A DNA stretch of 37,171 nucleotides from Eisenibacter elegans DSM 3317 (GTDB taxonomy: Bacteria > Bacteroidota > Bacteroidia > Cytophagales > Microscillaceae): NCBI RefSeq assembly GCF_000430505.1, contig NZ_KE387153.1:138325-175495 (forward strand), in the 5' to 3' direction. Position numbers and translations under genes: made by a program. The notes below the pieces were generated by a model, which was not told the origin of the DNA, made no database searches, and saw nothing but the letters and a program-made list of their open reading frames with translations. This document shows, piece after piece, positions 17,388 to 25,065 of this stretch (position 1 is the first letter of the stretch; each line of letters starts with the position of its first letter).

Positions 17388-18356
17388 ATGGATCCTATTC
17401 TTTATAACGAAATACCCTCTGTGGACTTGGCAGACTTTGCCAACCCCGAACGCAAGCCTGCTTTTGTGCAACAATTGGGAGAAGCCTTTACACACTTTGG
17501 CTTTGTGGCTGTCAAAAATCACGGGCTTAGTGAAGAATTGCGTAAACGCCTTTATGAAATTGTAGAAGCGTTTTTTGCCCAACCTGAACAAATCAAGCAA
17601 CAATACGAAGACCCTGAGTTGGCAGGCCAACGCGGCTACACCGGCAAGGGAAAAGAACACGCCAAAGACCATAACGTAGGCGATTTGAAGGAATTTTTCC
17701 AAATAGGCCAAACCCTCGACGACCCCAATGACCCCTTGCACGCAGAATACCCTCCCAATATTTTCCCCAAAGAATTGGCGACAATGGAGCCTACTACGCT
17801 CGAAGCTTATCGTATTTTGGAACAAGCCGGGGCGCAACTCCTGCGTGCTATTGCCTTGTATCTAAATCTTGACGAAAACTACTTCGACGATAAGGTACAC
17901 AAGGGCAACAGCATCCTGCGTTGTATCCACTATTTCCCCATTACCAATCCCGAGGCTATCCCTGAGGGCGCTGTACGTGCGGCTGCTCATGGCGACATCA
18001 ACCTCATCACGCTCCTAATGGGTGCTAGCGCCGAAGGCCTTGAAGTACAGCGACTTGACGGCAAGTGGATTCCAATTACAGCCCTACCCGACCAGCTGGT
18101 CGTAAATGTAGGGGATATGCTTGACCGCCTCACCAACCACGTACTCAAGTCTACCATACACCGGGTGGTCAATCCTCCACGTGAACGTATGGGCACTTCG
18201 CGCTACTCTATCCCGTTTTTTATGCACCCACGTGCCGAGATGGATTTGACCTGCCTCGCTAATTGTGTAACTGAGGATAACCCCAAACGTTATACCGATA
18301 TCACTGCCGGAGCATTTTTGGACGAGCGCCTGCGCGAAATCGGACTCAAAAAATAA
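17388..18356 (+). CDS. 2-oxoglutarate/Fe(II)-dependent oxygenase, isopenicillin N synthase-like
   Basis: The 322-residue protein belongs to the isopenicillin N synthase / plant-type dioxygenase family. It has the N-terminal DIOX_N region (IPSVDLADF, residues 9-17; GFVAVKNHGL, 38-47) and the double-stranded beta helix with iron ligands His201 and Asp203 (AAHGDINLITLL) and His258 (STIHRVVNP). Arg272-x-Ser274 (SRYSIPFF) would bind the 2-oxoglutarate carboxylate. Many bacterial members have no known substrate, and none can be inferred here. The gene is monocistronic, is transcribed divergently from the rhodopsin gene, and ends at a strong terminator. The ATG gives the normal N-terminus. Confidence 0.92.
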   Translation: MDPILYNEIPSVDLADFANPERKPAFVQQLGEAFTHFGFVAVKNHGLSEELRKRLYEIVEAFFAQPEQIKQQYEDPELAGQRGYTGKGKEHAKDHNVGDLKEFFQIGQTLDDPNDPLHAEYPPNIFPKELATMEPTTLEAYRILEQAGAQLLRAIALYLNLDENYFDDKVHKGNSILRCIHYFPITNPEAIPEGAVRAAAHGDINLITLLMGASAEGLEVQRLDGKWIPITALPDQLVVNVGDMLDRLTNHVLKSTIHRVVNPPRERMGTSRYSIPFFMHPRAEMDLTCLANCVTEDNPKRYTDITAGAFLDERLREIGLKK

Positions 18357-18378
18357 CTCCTTCTAATTTTTATGAAAG

Positions 18379-18422
18379 CGCCGGAGCTTTGATACAAAGC
18401 TCTGGTGTTTTCTCTTTTTTTG
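18379..18422 (+). terminator. Rho-independent terminator of the oxygenase gene
   Basis: CGCCGGAGCTTTG and CAAAGCTCTGGTG pair over 13 positions (two G-U) around a 3-base loop, followed by a T-rich run TTTTCTCTTTTTTT. It overlaps a possible GTG start of the next frame, which argues that the downstream gene starts at 18438. Confidence 0.85.
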
Positions 18423-18437
18423 CTTTACCTTTTATAT

Positions 18438-19640
18438 ATGCGCCGGCTTCGCTATTTGGTTTTTTTACGCGATATATTGTGGCTAGCTATCATCGGATTT
18501 GGCGGCCCGCAGGTGCATTTTGCTTTGTTTCTAGACATTCTTGTGCAGAAAAGGCGCTACCTCTCCGAAAAAGATCTTTTAGAGTTGAATGCGTTGTGCC
18601 AAATTTTGCCCGGCCCTAGTTCCACCCAAACCCTTACGGCTGTGGGCTTTAAAATCGGAGGACCTAGCTTGGCATACCTTACCCTGTTGGTGTGGGCGCT
18701 GCCCGCAGTCAGCCTAATGACTATTTTTGCACTGACTATTTCCATTTTCAAAGCCAACACTTTATCCCTCGCTTTTTTGAAGCTCATAGACCCTATGGCT
18801 GTAGGCTTTTTGTGTTATGCGGCCATCAAGATTACCGCGATTGTCGTCAAAACCAAGATGAGTGCGGGGTTGGTGATTTTGTCGGCGGTAGCGGCATATT
18901 TCATTCGCTCACCTTGGGTTTTTCCTCTTTCGGTCATCATCGGCGGCACTATCAGCGGCTCGCTCAAATACAAAAGCCAACCGACTGAGTCTGCCCCTCC
19001 GCCACCCTTGCGCATCCAATGGGCTAACTTTTGGTTGTTTTGGGGAGTACTCCTAGGGGCTTGGTTGTTGGCAGAGCTGAGCGGATCCTCGCTTATCAGG
19101 CTTTTTGTCAACTTTTACCGCAATGGTGCTTTTATTTACGGAGGAGGGCAAGTCTTGATTCCGGTATTGTTTACAGAGTTTGTCCGCTTCAAAGAATTAA
19201 TGACTGCCGAAGAGTTCCTTTCTGGTTATGGTCTTGCACAGCTCATCCCCGGGCCGGTCTTTTGCTTTACGGCTTTTATAGGGGTCTTATCTATGGAAAG
19301 TTATGGTATTTGGGGACAACTATTGGGCGCTTTGATGGCCAGCGCCGGGATTTTTCTACCCGGCACTTTTTCCATCTTTTTCGTGATTCGGTTTTGGGAC
19401 AGACTCAAACACTACCGCGCCGTGCGGGCATCGCTTGAAGGAATCAATGCCACAAGCGCGGGGCTGGTCATTGCTGCGGCCATTCTACTGACCGAGCCAC
19501 ACACAGCCCTGCCTTGGCACTTGATGCTTATCTTTGGGACGACGCTTATCTTACAGTTTACCAAAATCCCCCACCCGTTTATCATCTTGGGTGGCTTGGT
19601 GACCGGCATTGTGTTGCAGTTGGCAGGCATATTGGTTTGA
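18438..19640 (+). CDS. chrA: Chromate transporter, ChrA family
   Basis: The 400-residue product has two homologous CHR halves. The N-terminal half has FGGPQVHFALF and LCQILPGPSSTQ; the C-terminal half has YGGGQVLIPVLF and LAQLIPGPVFCFTAF. About ten to twelve hydrophobic segments are visible. The family exports chromate in proton-coupled fashion where tested, while many members have no chromate link. An 11-codon longer frame starts at a GTG inside the preceding terminator, so the ATG at 18438 is used. No chromate reductase or regulator is next to it. Confidence 0.9.
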   Translation: MRRLRYLVFLRDILWLAIIGFGGPQVHFALFLDILVQKRRYLSEKDLLELNALCQILPGPSSTQTLTAVGFKIGGPSLAYLTLLVWALPAVSLMTIFALTISIFKANTLSLAFLKLIDPMAVGFLCYAAIKITAIVVKTKMSAGLVILSAVAAYFIRSPWVFPLSVIIGGTISGSLKYKSQPTESAPPPPLRIQWANFWLFWGVLLGAWLLAELSGSSLIRLFVNFYRNGAFIYGGGQVLIPVLFTEFVRFKELMTAEEFLSGYGLAQLIPGPVFCFTAFIGVLSMESYGIWGQLLGALMASAGIFLPGTFSIFFVIRFWDRLKHYRAVRASLEGINATSAGLVIAAAILLTEPHTALPWHLMLIFGTTLILQFTKIPHPFIILGGLVTGIVLQLAGILV

Positions 19641-19696
19641 AAACTTGTTTTGCCACCCTTCCCATTTATACAAATTTTATATTAGAAAAAGTTAAT

Positions 19697-19800
19697 ATAC
19701 ACATATAAGAAATTGGTTTGGGAAACCTGCACGCTGAGAATCCTTGATAATCAAAGAACTCAAATCCTGTAAATCCACAAATTTTGTGAATCTTGGTATA
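19697..19800 (-). repeat. Family B repeat, longest copy
   Basis: Read on the minus strand it starts TATACCAAGATTCACAAA, has TCAAGGATTCTCAGCGTGC and the core TTTCCCAAACCAATTTC, and ends ATGTGTATA. It lies between the converging ends of chrA and prmC and probably forms part of both 3' regions. Confidence 0.65.
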
Positions 19801-19819
19801 AGCCTCATCGCTTGCCGAC

Positions 19820-20719
19820 CTAAGGCTTTTGAGCCAATACCATGCGCGCCTTCCCTTGTAAATCTGGCAATATCTCTACTCCCGCAAATCCGTCCTTCTG
19901 AAGAAGGTGAACGACTCCTTTGGCATAATTCTCATGGATTTCGAAAAACAACCACCCTCCCTCATACAGGGTTTGGCGTGCATAACGGCTGATGGCTTCA
20001 TAAAAAAGCAGGGGATTTTGATCACTAACGAATAAAGCTGTATGAGGCTCATATTCCCGCACATTGGCCCGCATCTTGGCCTGCTCGGCAAGCGGGATAT
20101 AGGGTGGGTTGCTGACAATCGTGTGCCAACGTTGGGCGAGCAAGTTAGGTGATGGACTCAAGATATCATCTTGCCAGAGAGCTGCATTGCGCAAGTGCAG
20201 CTGTTCTTGGTTTTGGCGAGCTACCGCAAGGGCTTCGTCGGATATATCTACTCCGCTGACGAGCGCCTTAGGGTTGGCCGCCGCTAGACTGAGGGCGATG
20301 CAGCCACTGCCCGTACCGACATCCAACACTCTGGGCTGCAAGCCCTTGAGTGCTTGAGGGTGATCAAGTATGGTTTGTACGAGCTGTTCGGTTTCGGGTC
20401 GGGGGATAAGTACCGCCGGAGATACCAGCCAAGTATGCTCATAAAAGTAGGCTTTGCCCAAAATATATTGTAGGGGTTCTTGTGAGGCTAGCCGTGGCAA
20501 GGCGGTAGCCAGCGCATTGAGCCAAGGACTGTGAGGCTCCAGCCCTGTTTCGAGCGCCCAACGATGCGCGGAAATTTGGCTCAACTCTTCTATCAGCCAG
20601 CGCGCCATACTCCGGCATTCTTGAGGGCTATGGTCTGATAAGTGGCTAGATAAGTACGTTTCACAAGCTGCCAACAAGGCTTGAAAGCTTGTGGGGGTTT
20701 CAAAAGGAAGTAGCGCCAT
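19820..20719 (-). CDS. prmC: Release factor glutamine methyltransferase
   Basis: PrmC methylates the glutamine of the GGQ motif in release factors RF1 and RF2 using S-adenosylmethionine. From the ATG at 20719 the protein has 299 residues. The SAM site is at about 131-140 (VLDVGTGSGC) and the catalytic motif NPPY at 204-207. The N-terminal helical region includes PLQYILGKAYF and VLIPRPETEQL, both diagnostic of PrmC. The frame is open 44 codons further upstream, but that part reads through a family A element, so the shorter start is chosen. Confidence 0.93.
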   Translation of the reverse strand: MALLPFETPTSFQALLAACETYLSSHLSDHSPQECRSMARWLIEELSQISAHRWALETGLEPHSPWLNALATALPRLASQEPLQYILGKAYFYEHTWLVSPAVLIPRPETEQLVQTILDHPQALKGLQPRVLDVGTGSGCIALSLAAANPKALVSGVDISDEALAVARQNQEQLHLRNAALWQDDILSPSPNLLAQRWHTIVSNPPYIPLAEQAKMRANVREYEPHTALFVSDQNPLLFYEAISRYARQTLYEGGWLFFEIHENYAKGVVHLLQKDGFAGVEILPDLQGKARMVLAQKP

Positions 20720-20745
20720 AGGTAAACTGTATGCGTGTTTTACAA

Positions 20746-20817
20746 CCCACCGAACATTTTCATAACATCCCCTCGTTTTGCTTCCAAAGGCGAGTTTGTG
20801 AAATATCCAGTGGGGTG
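20746..20817. repeat. Family A-like repeat upstream of prmC
   Basis: CCCACCGAACATTTTCA on the left pairs with TGAAATATCCAGTGGGGTGGG on the right, allowing a few mismatches and a 3-base bulge. The AACATTTTC and ATCCAGTGG parts recall family A. It lies 27 bp in front of the prmC start. Confidence 0.5.
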
Positions 20818-20960
20818 GGGGTTTTATCAAAAATAAGACATCTCCATACACGAAACAAACTTTGGTGCTATTTGCCTACGCGCTCTCGTAGACAAGGTTG
20901 GGCTGTGTTATTTCGCTACAAGCTCTGGCTGAGGTTCGTGGATGCTGTCTGTCAGCGATA

Positions 20961-21272
20961 CTAGCCATTGTTGTTGGCCACCAAAGCATCATTGAGCGCC
21001 TCCCAAGAGCTGAAACCCAAAAACTGGACATACTTTTCCTTGGTGCGGGTGTTGAAGTTGTAATGTTCGTAACGCTGTGGCAAAAAAACACGTCTGGTGG
21101 ATGAACTACTAATCCCTATTAGCGCTGCAGCCCTTTGGTATTGTTGTTCAGACCATTGGGTGTATGGGAATTTCAATATTTGATAATCCATCAAGTCTTT
21201 TTCTTGGATTATCTCTTGGCATTTTTGCCAGAGAGCATCTGCCAATTTTTGTTTGAATAATAGCTGTAGCAT
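20961..21272 (-). CDS. Small hypothetical protein
   Basis: The 103-residue product has no family I can name. It is rich in helix-forming residues, and its C-terminal part (KEKYVQFLGFSSWEALNDAL) resembles a short helical segment seen in several small Bacteroidota proteins (FLGF.SWE.F). The middle contains RRVFLPQRYEHYNFNTRTKE, which is basic and could contact nucleic acid. It has an ATG start, normal codon use, and no overlapping gene, so I take it as real. It is on the minus strand between yqgE and prmC, 240 bp from prmC. Confidence 0.6.
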   Translation of the reverse strand: MLQLLFKQKLADALWQKCQEIIQEKDLMDYQILKFPYTQWSEQQYQRAAALIGISSSSTRRVFLPQRYEHYNFNTRTKEKYVQFLGFSSWEALNDALVANNNG

Positions 21273-21534
21273 AGAAGTATCGGGTAAGTTTGGTAAAGAT
21301 TAAGTCGAAGTATGTAGTGGCCTGTAAGCGTTTGGCTATTCTATAGTGTTGAGATTTACATCACGGAAAAGCCAAAGAAATAGAAGCCTTTGAGTAGCGC
21401 TTTTTGTAACATAGAGAATTACCTATTGAAACTTTAAAAAAATCATATTGCAGCTTAATAATTAAAAATTGTAAGTATTTTAGTAAATAAAATCACTCAA
21501 TAAATACACTTAGATTTGTGGGTATATGGCTTGG
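21273..21534. other. AT-rich intergenic region
   Basis: This stretch has no gene. The part 21410-21510 is very AT-rich and could hold the promoter of the small hypothetical gene on the minus strand. No hairpin or repeat is clear up to the family A end at 21535. Confidence 0.3.
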
Positions 21535-21748
21535 TCACGCTGCTGGACATTTTCAAACCCCACAGTTCACAAGAAAGACACAAGTATTGGTGAAAAGGAT
21601 GCAAGCTGCGTTTATTTATGCTAATATCTACTTGCCGCTCAAGGATTTTCAGTGCGCAGATTTCCCCAACCAATTGTGATTGGGGATAAAATCCCTCTGT
21701 ACTGTTTCACGGTCGGGGCTGCTTTTCCGAAAATGTCTAGTGGTGTGG
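21535..21748. repeat. Family A repeat interrupted by a family B copy
   Basis: The left end is TCACGCTGCTGGACATTTTC and the right end GCTTTTCCGAAAATGTCTAG then TGGTGTGG, as in other A copies. The interval is about twice the usual size because a family B copy lies at about 21611-21688. It ends 12 bp from the stop of yqgE. Confidence 0.65.
21611..21688 (+). repeat. Family B repeat nested in family A
   Basis: The core TCAAGGATTTTCAGTGCGCA, then ATTTCCCCAACCAATTGTG and GATTGGGGATA, matches family B. The left boundary is not sharp. Confidence 0.6.
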
Positions 21749-21759
21749 TATTCGCCGAT

Positions 21760-22308
21760 TCAGTTATACCTAGGGTCAATGGGATAGTTGGCCAATGCCT
21801 TGTATTTCCCCCCCATTTGTTTGAGTACGGCTCGCCAGAAGCCTTCGGCAGCCGTTTTGAAGATAAATTCAGCTCCTAAACGGGTATGAATCCAAGCATT
21901 TTGTTTGAGTTCGCCTTCGAGTTGGCCGGCGCTCCATCCTGAATATCCGGCAAAAAACCGCAGCCTTTCAGGATCTATCTGCCCTAGATTGATGAGCGTG
22001 GCCAGTTGCTCATAGTCGCCTCCCCAGTAGAGGTTGGGGATAATCTCTTGGCAGTCCTTGATTTCGGGATAATTATGGAGGAAATGTAGGGTGTTGTTGG
22101 CCACTGGGCCACCTATGTAGATTCCGAAGCGCTCATCTGATACTTGGGGCAAGACCTCTGGTAGCGACCATTCAGAAGGTTGATTGAGTACAAACCCAAA
22201 AGCGCCGTCGTCGTTATGTTCGCACAGCAACACCACACTGCGCTCAAAATTGGCATCGCCCAAAAACGGCTCAGCGATGAGCAGGTGTCCTTTCAAACGT
22301 GTGTCCAT
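21760..22308 (-). CDS. yqgE: YqgE/AlgH family protein (UPF0301)
   Basis: The 182-residue protein has the family's N-terminus GHLLIAEPFLGDANFERSVV, then GAFGFVLNQP, IYIGGPV, and the C-terminal motif FAGYSGWSAGQLEGEL. The family is conserved and has a solved fold, but its biochemical role is unclear; AlgH was once linked to alginate regulation in Pseudomonas. The ATG start at 22308 gives the normal N-terminus. It lies 54 bp after the transglycosylase gene on the same strand and is likely the last gene of the LOG-transglycosylase-yqgE operon. Confidence 0.93.
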   Translation of the reverse strand: MDTRLKGHLLIAEPFLGDANFERSVVLLCEHNDDGAFGFVLNQPSEWSLPEVLPQVSDERFGIYIGGPVANNTLHFLHNYPEIKDCQEIIPNLYWGGDYEQLATLINLGQIDPERLRFFAGYSGWSAGQLEGELKQNAWIHTRLGAEFIFKTAAEGFWRAVLKQMGGKYKALANYPIDPRYN

Positions 22309-22362
22309 GGCAAAAAAGTTTATGGTGATAATAGGTGTATGGTGTCAGTAGTAGTAGGTGGT

Positions 22363-23310
22363 TTATTTTTTATTTTGCTGTGGTAAGACAATCACATAGG
22401 GTCGTCGTGTATCGAGTATTGTCAGGCGATTGGTACGTAGCCAAGGGTTATGCCATTTTAATTCTTTGTACGTAACTTGGTGATTTTTGGCGAAGGCGAC
22501 GAGGTCAAAAATAGGTTGTTCGACCACAATGCTGTCATAACGCCAAGGCTGATAGTGCCGCCCGGCGGGTTGCCCATAGCCCATTGCTTCGGGCTCCTCA
22601 AACAATAGTTTGTAGGCTACTGCCCGATAGAGGTATGCATCGGTTTCGGCATAAGTCATTACATCGTAGTAGTTGCTTACGCCCTGTTCGTCCAAGAAGT
22701 TCTTCAGCCCTCCCATCCCTATGTTGTAGGAAGCGGCGGCCAAGGTCCAATTTTGAAATTTCTGATGTGCTTGTTTGAAATACAGGCAGGCGGCTTCGGT
22801 AGCTCGGAGTACATCGTAGCGCTCGTCTACTTCGGCATTGATACGGAGGCCAAACTCCAACCCTGTTTTTTCTAAAAATTGCCAAAAACCTTTAGCCTGC
22901 ATGGGTGAAGTAGCTTGGCTAAAGTTACTCTCTACCACGACAAGGTATTTGAGGTCTTCGGGGATGTTGTGTTGGGCTAGAATAGGCTCTATAAGCGGGA
23001 ACCAGCGTTTGGCGCGCTTGAGGCTCATGACTGTACTGACGTGAAAGTAAGTTACCCTCACCAGCTCATACTCTAGCGCTTCGCGCACCTCAGGTTTATT
23101 GAGCGGAACAAGCTCGCCGGCAAAACTAAAACTATCGGGCAAAGCCCTGTGGAGCTGTGCTGTGGGCAGTGGTAGAGAGGCTATGCTGCTATCTACCTGT
23201 GCCTGTACGGCTTCGGTGCTAGGCTTTTGGTAGCGCATCTGATACCAAAGTAGGGCTTGCGAAACTGCCAAGAGGCCGAGCAAGCTCCAAAGGGCTATAC
23301 GTTGATACAC
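22363..23310 (-). CDS. Membrane-anchored lytic transglycosylase (SLT domain)
   Basis: The 315-residue protein has one N-terminal membrane segment (about residues 5-22), then an SLT domain at about 105-250 that cuts peptidoglycan to 1,6-anhydro products. The catalytic glutamate is Glu127 (YLVVVESNFS), and AKGFWQF and AASYNIGMGGLKNFL are the other conserved motifs of the MltD-type family. The C-terminal part (VAFAKNHQVTYKELKWHN) looks like a degenerate LysM-like region. It starts 6 bp after the stop of the LOG gene, so the two are probably co-transcribed. Confidence 0.92.
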   Translation of the reverse strand: MYQRIALWSLLGLLAVSQALLWYQMRYQKPSTEAVQAQVDSSIASLPLPTAQLHRALPDSFSFAGELVPLNKPEVREALEYELVRVTYFHVSTVMSLKRAKRWFPLIEPILAQHNIPEDLKYLVVVESNFSQATSPMQAKGFWQFLEKTGLEFGLRINAEVDERYDVLRATEAACLYFKQAHQKFQNWTLAAASYNIGMGGLKNFLDEQGVSNYYDVMTYAETDAYLYRAVAYKLLFEEPEAMGYGQPAGRHYQPWRYDSIVVEQPIFDLVAFAKNHQVTYKELKWHNPWLRTNRLTILDTRRPYVIVLPQQNKK

Positions 23311-23316
23311 AGAGGT

Positions 23317-24039
23317 TTAAAAATTTGGTTTGAGCAAATATTGAGAGTAAAATTCGTCGATGATTTGCACAGCCTCATCTGGCGTATCTACAATCCGCAT
23401 TAGCTCTAGGTCTTTGGGGCTGATATTTTTCTCCTCCAGCATCACCGTCTGGTGTAGCCAGTCCATCAACCCTTGCCAATACGTCCTACCTACCAACACA
23501 ATGGGGAAATTGCCTACCTTTTTGGTCTGTATCAGCGTAATGGCCTCAAACATTTCGTCTAAGGTACCAAAGCCGCCGGGCATCACAATAAAGCCCTGAG
23601 AGTATTTCATAAACACGACCTTTCGGACAAAGAAGTAGTCGAAGGTGATGAGCTTGTCGTGGTCTACATAAAGGTTGCTGTCTTTTTCAAAAGGCAACTG
23701 AATACGCAAGCCTACCGACTTTCCACCTTCAGAGGCTGCCCCTTTGTTGCCGGCCTCCATAATGCCAGGGCCACCACCTGTGATGACTCCATAGCCGTGC
23801 CGTACGAGCTTAGCAGCAATGTCTTCAGCTGTTTGGTAGTAGGGGTGCTCAGGCGAAGTACGCGCAGAGCCAAATATAGACACACAAGGCCCTATCTGGG
23901 CCAGTTTCTCAAAACCATTGACAAACTCGGCCATCACCTTAAAAATCACCCAAGCATCCTCTGTCTTGATTTCGTTCCAATTGCGGGTTTCAAAGGCTTT
24001 CTTAACTTTTCTTTCTTGTTCGTTCATAGTAATATCCAT
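23317..24039 (-). CDS. LOG family protein (TIGR00730-type)
   Basis: This 240-residue Rossmann-fold protein has the LOG signature PGGFGTLDE at residues 154-162, preceded by the nucleotide-binding stretch VITGGGPGIMEAGNKGA (85-101). LOG proteins hydrolyse nucleoside 5'-monophosphates to base and ribose 5-phosphate; the plant and actinobacterial ones make cytokinins. The role in Bacteroidota is not settled. Two ATG starts exist (24039 and 24027); the longer is given, and MNEQERK at 24027 is equally likely. It is followed after 6 bp by the lytic transglycosylase and preceded by hslV 117 bp away on the same strand. Confidence 0.9.
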   Translation of the reverse strand: MDITMNEQERKVKKAFETRNWNEIKTEDAWVIFKVMAEFVNGFEKLAQIGPCVSIFGSARTSPEHPYYQTAEDIAAKLVRHGYGVITGGGPGIMEAGNKGAASEGGKSVGLRIQLPFEKDSNLYVDHDKLITFDYFFVRKVVFMKYSQGFIVMPGGFGTLDEMFEAITLIQTKKVGNFPIVLVGRTYWQGLMDWLHQTVMLEEKNISPKDLELMRIVDTPDEAVQIIDEFYSQYLLKPNF

Positions 24040-24156
24040 AATAGGTGATTGATTGTTGTCTGATTACGTCGTTTGGCAGCGACAGTTTTTGCTCAATAAC
24101 AGCAAAAATAATTGGATTAGCAAATCTGCCTAATGCTTTGGCAGCTATATGTGGAA

Positions 24157-24711
24157 CTAAAGTACCTCGATGACGAGGTTGTGATTGGTATAAATACAGA
24201 TATCAGCAGCGATGTTGAGGGCTTCACGCACAATCTCCTCGGCGCTGAGGTGTGGGGCGTGGCGTACTAAGGCAAGCGCTGCCGCCTGCGCATACATACT
24301 GCCCGAGCCAATAGAGAGCACGTTGCTGTCTGGCTCTATTACGTCACCTGTGCCAGATATTAGCAAAAGCTCTTCGTTAGAAGCCGTAATGAGCATCGCC
24401 TCCAGCCTACGGAGGTACCGATCGGTACGCCAATCTTTGGCCAACTCAATGGCGGCCCGGCGCATGTTGTTGCCATAGGCGCTAAGCTTTTCTTCGAAGC
24501 GCTCCAACAAGGTAAAGGCATCGGCAGTAGAGCCAGCAAAGCCGGTAATGATATTGCCTTCGGATAGCTTCCGGATTTTGCGTACATTGCTCTTGGCTAC
24601 AGTGTTGCCCATAGTGGCCTGACCGTCAGCGCCAATGGCTATCTTGCCTTGGTGTTGCACAGCCAATACCGTGGTGGCGTGGATAGTTGGGGGCAAATTT
24701 TGTTGAGACAT
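24157..24711 (-). CDS. hslV: HslV peptidase subunit of the HslUV protease
   Basis: HslV forms two hexameric rings and degrades proteins unfolded by the ATPase HslU. The 184-residue sequence has all the family blocks: ATTVLAVQH, IGADGQATMGNT, KVRKL-like NVRKIRKL, GFAGSTADAFTLLERFE and AIGSG-like SIGSGSMYAQAAALAL. In Escherichia coli the nucleophile is the N-terminal Thr exposed by removal of Met. Here the homologous Thr is at position 13, after a leader of 12 residues beginning MSQQ. Bacillus HslV has a shorter leader and uses an N-terminal Ser. So either the leader is removed or Ser2 is used; the sequence cannot decide. hslU is not in the window. Confidence 0.95.
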   Translation of the reverse strand: MSQQNLPPTIHATTVLAVQHQGKIAIGADGQATMGNTVAKSNVRKIRKLSEGNIITGFAGSTADAFTLLERFEEKLSAYGNNMRRAAIELAKDWRTDRYLRRLEAMLITASNEELLLISGTGDVIEPDSNVLSIGSGSMYAQAAALALVRHAPHLSAEEIVREALNIAADICIYTNHNLVIEVL

Positions 24712-25065
24712 AGTTTTGGAGTAGTTGGTCTTTCAAAAAACAAGCTAATGAAAACATCTTGTCTGGCCAAAAAGTTCCGACTTTTATTCCAAAATACCTC
24801 CTAGGTCGCCCAATCAGCCTCCCCGCCCGATATTGTGAACAAGCTTAAAATGAAGCATAGAAAGGACTTGAAAAAACGGGCAAAAAATCCGATATTTACT
24901 CCCCCAAACACTAGTATTAGGCACTTTATTTGCAACTACCTATAGCACAGAACAACAATCAACCCACCTCATCGTCAGCGAGGCGTTTTGGGACAGTGTT
25001 TTTGTGCCAAATGTGTATTTGCTGTGAGGTAGCGCCTTAACACCCACCAACCCCCTCTAAAAACC
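24712..25065. other. Divergent intergenic region between hslV and the 25066 gene
   Basis: No gene, repeat of families A or B, or strong hairpin is seen in these 354 bp. It should carry promoters for both neighbours. TTATTTGCAACTACCTATAG near 24927-24946 is a weak promoter candidate for the plus-strand gene. Confidence 0.3.

Noticed and set aside
18405-18437. GTG start for chrA
   Set aside because: It lies in the second arm of the terminator of the preceding gene; the ATG at 18438 gives the normal N-terminus.
23659-24048. 129-codon plus-strand frame
   Set aside because: It is antisense to the LOG-family gene.
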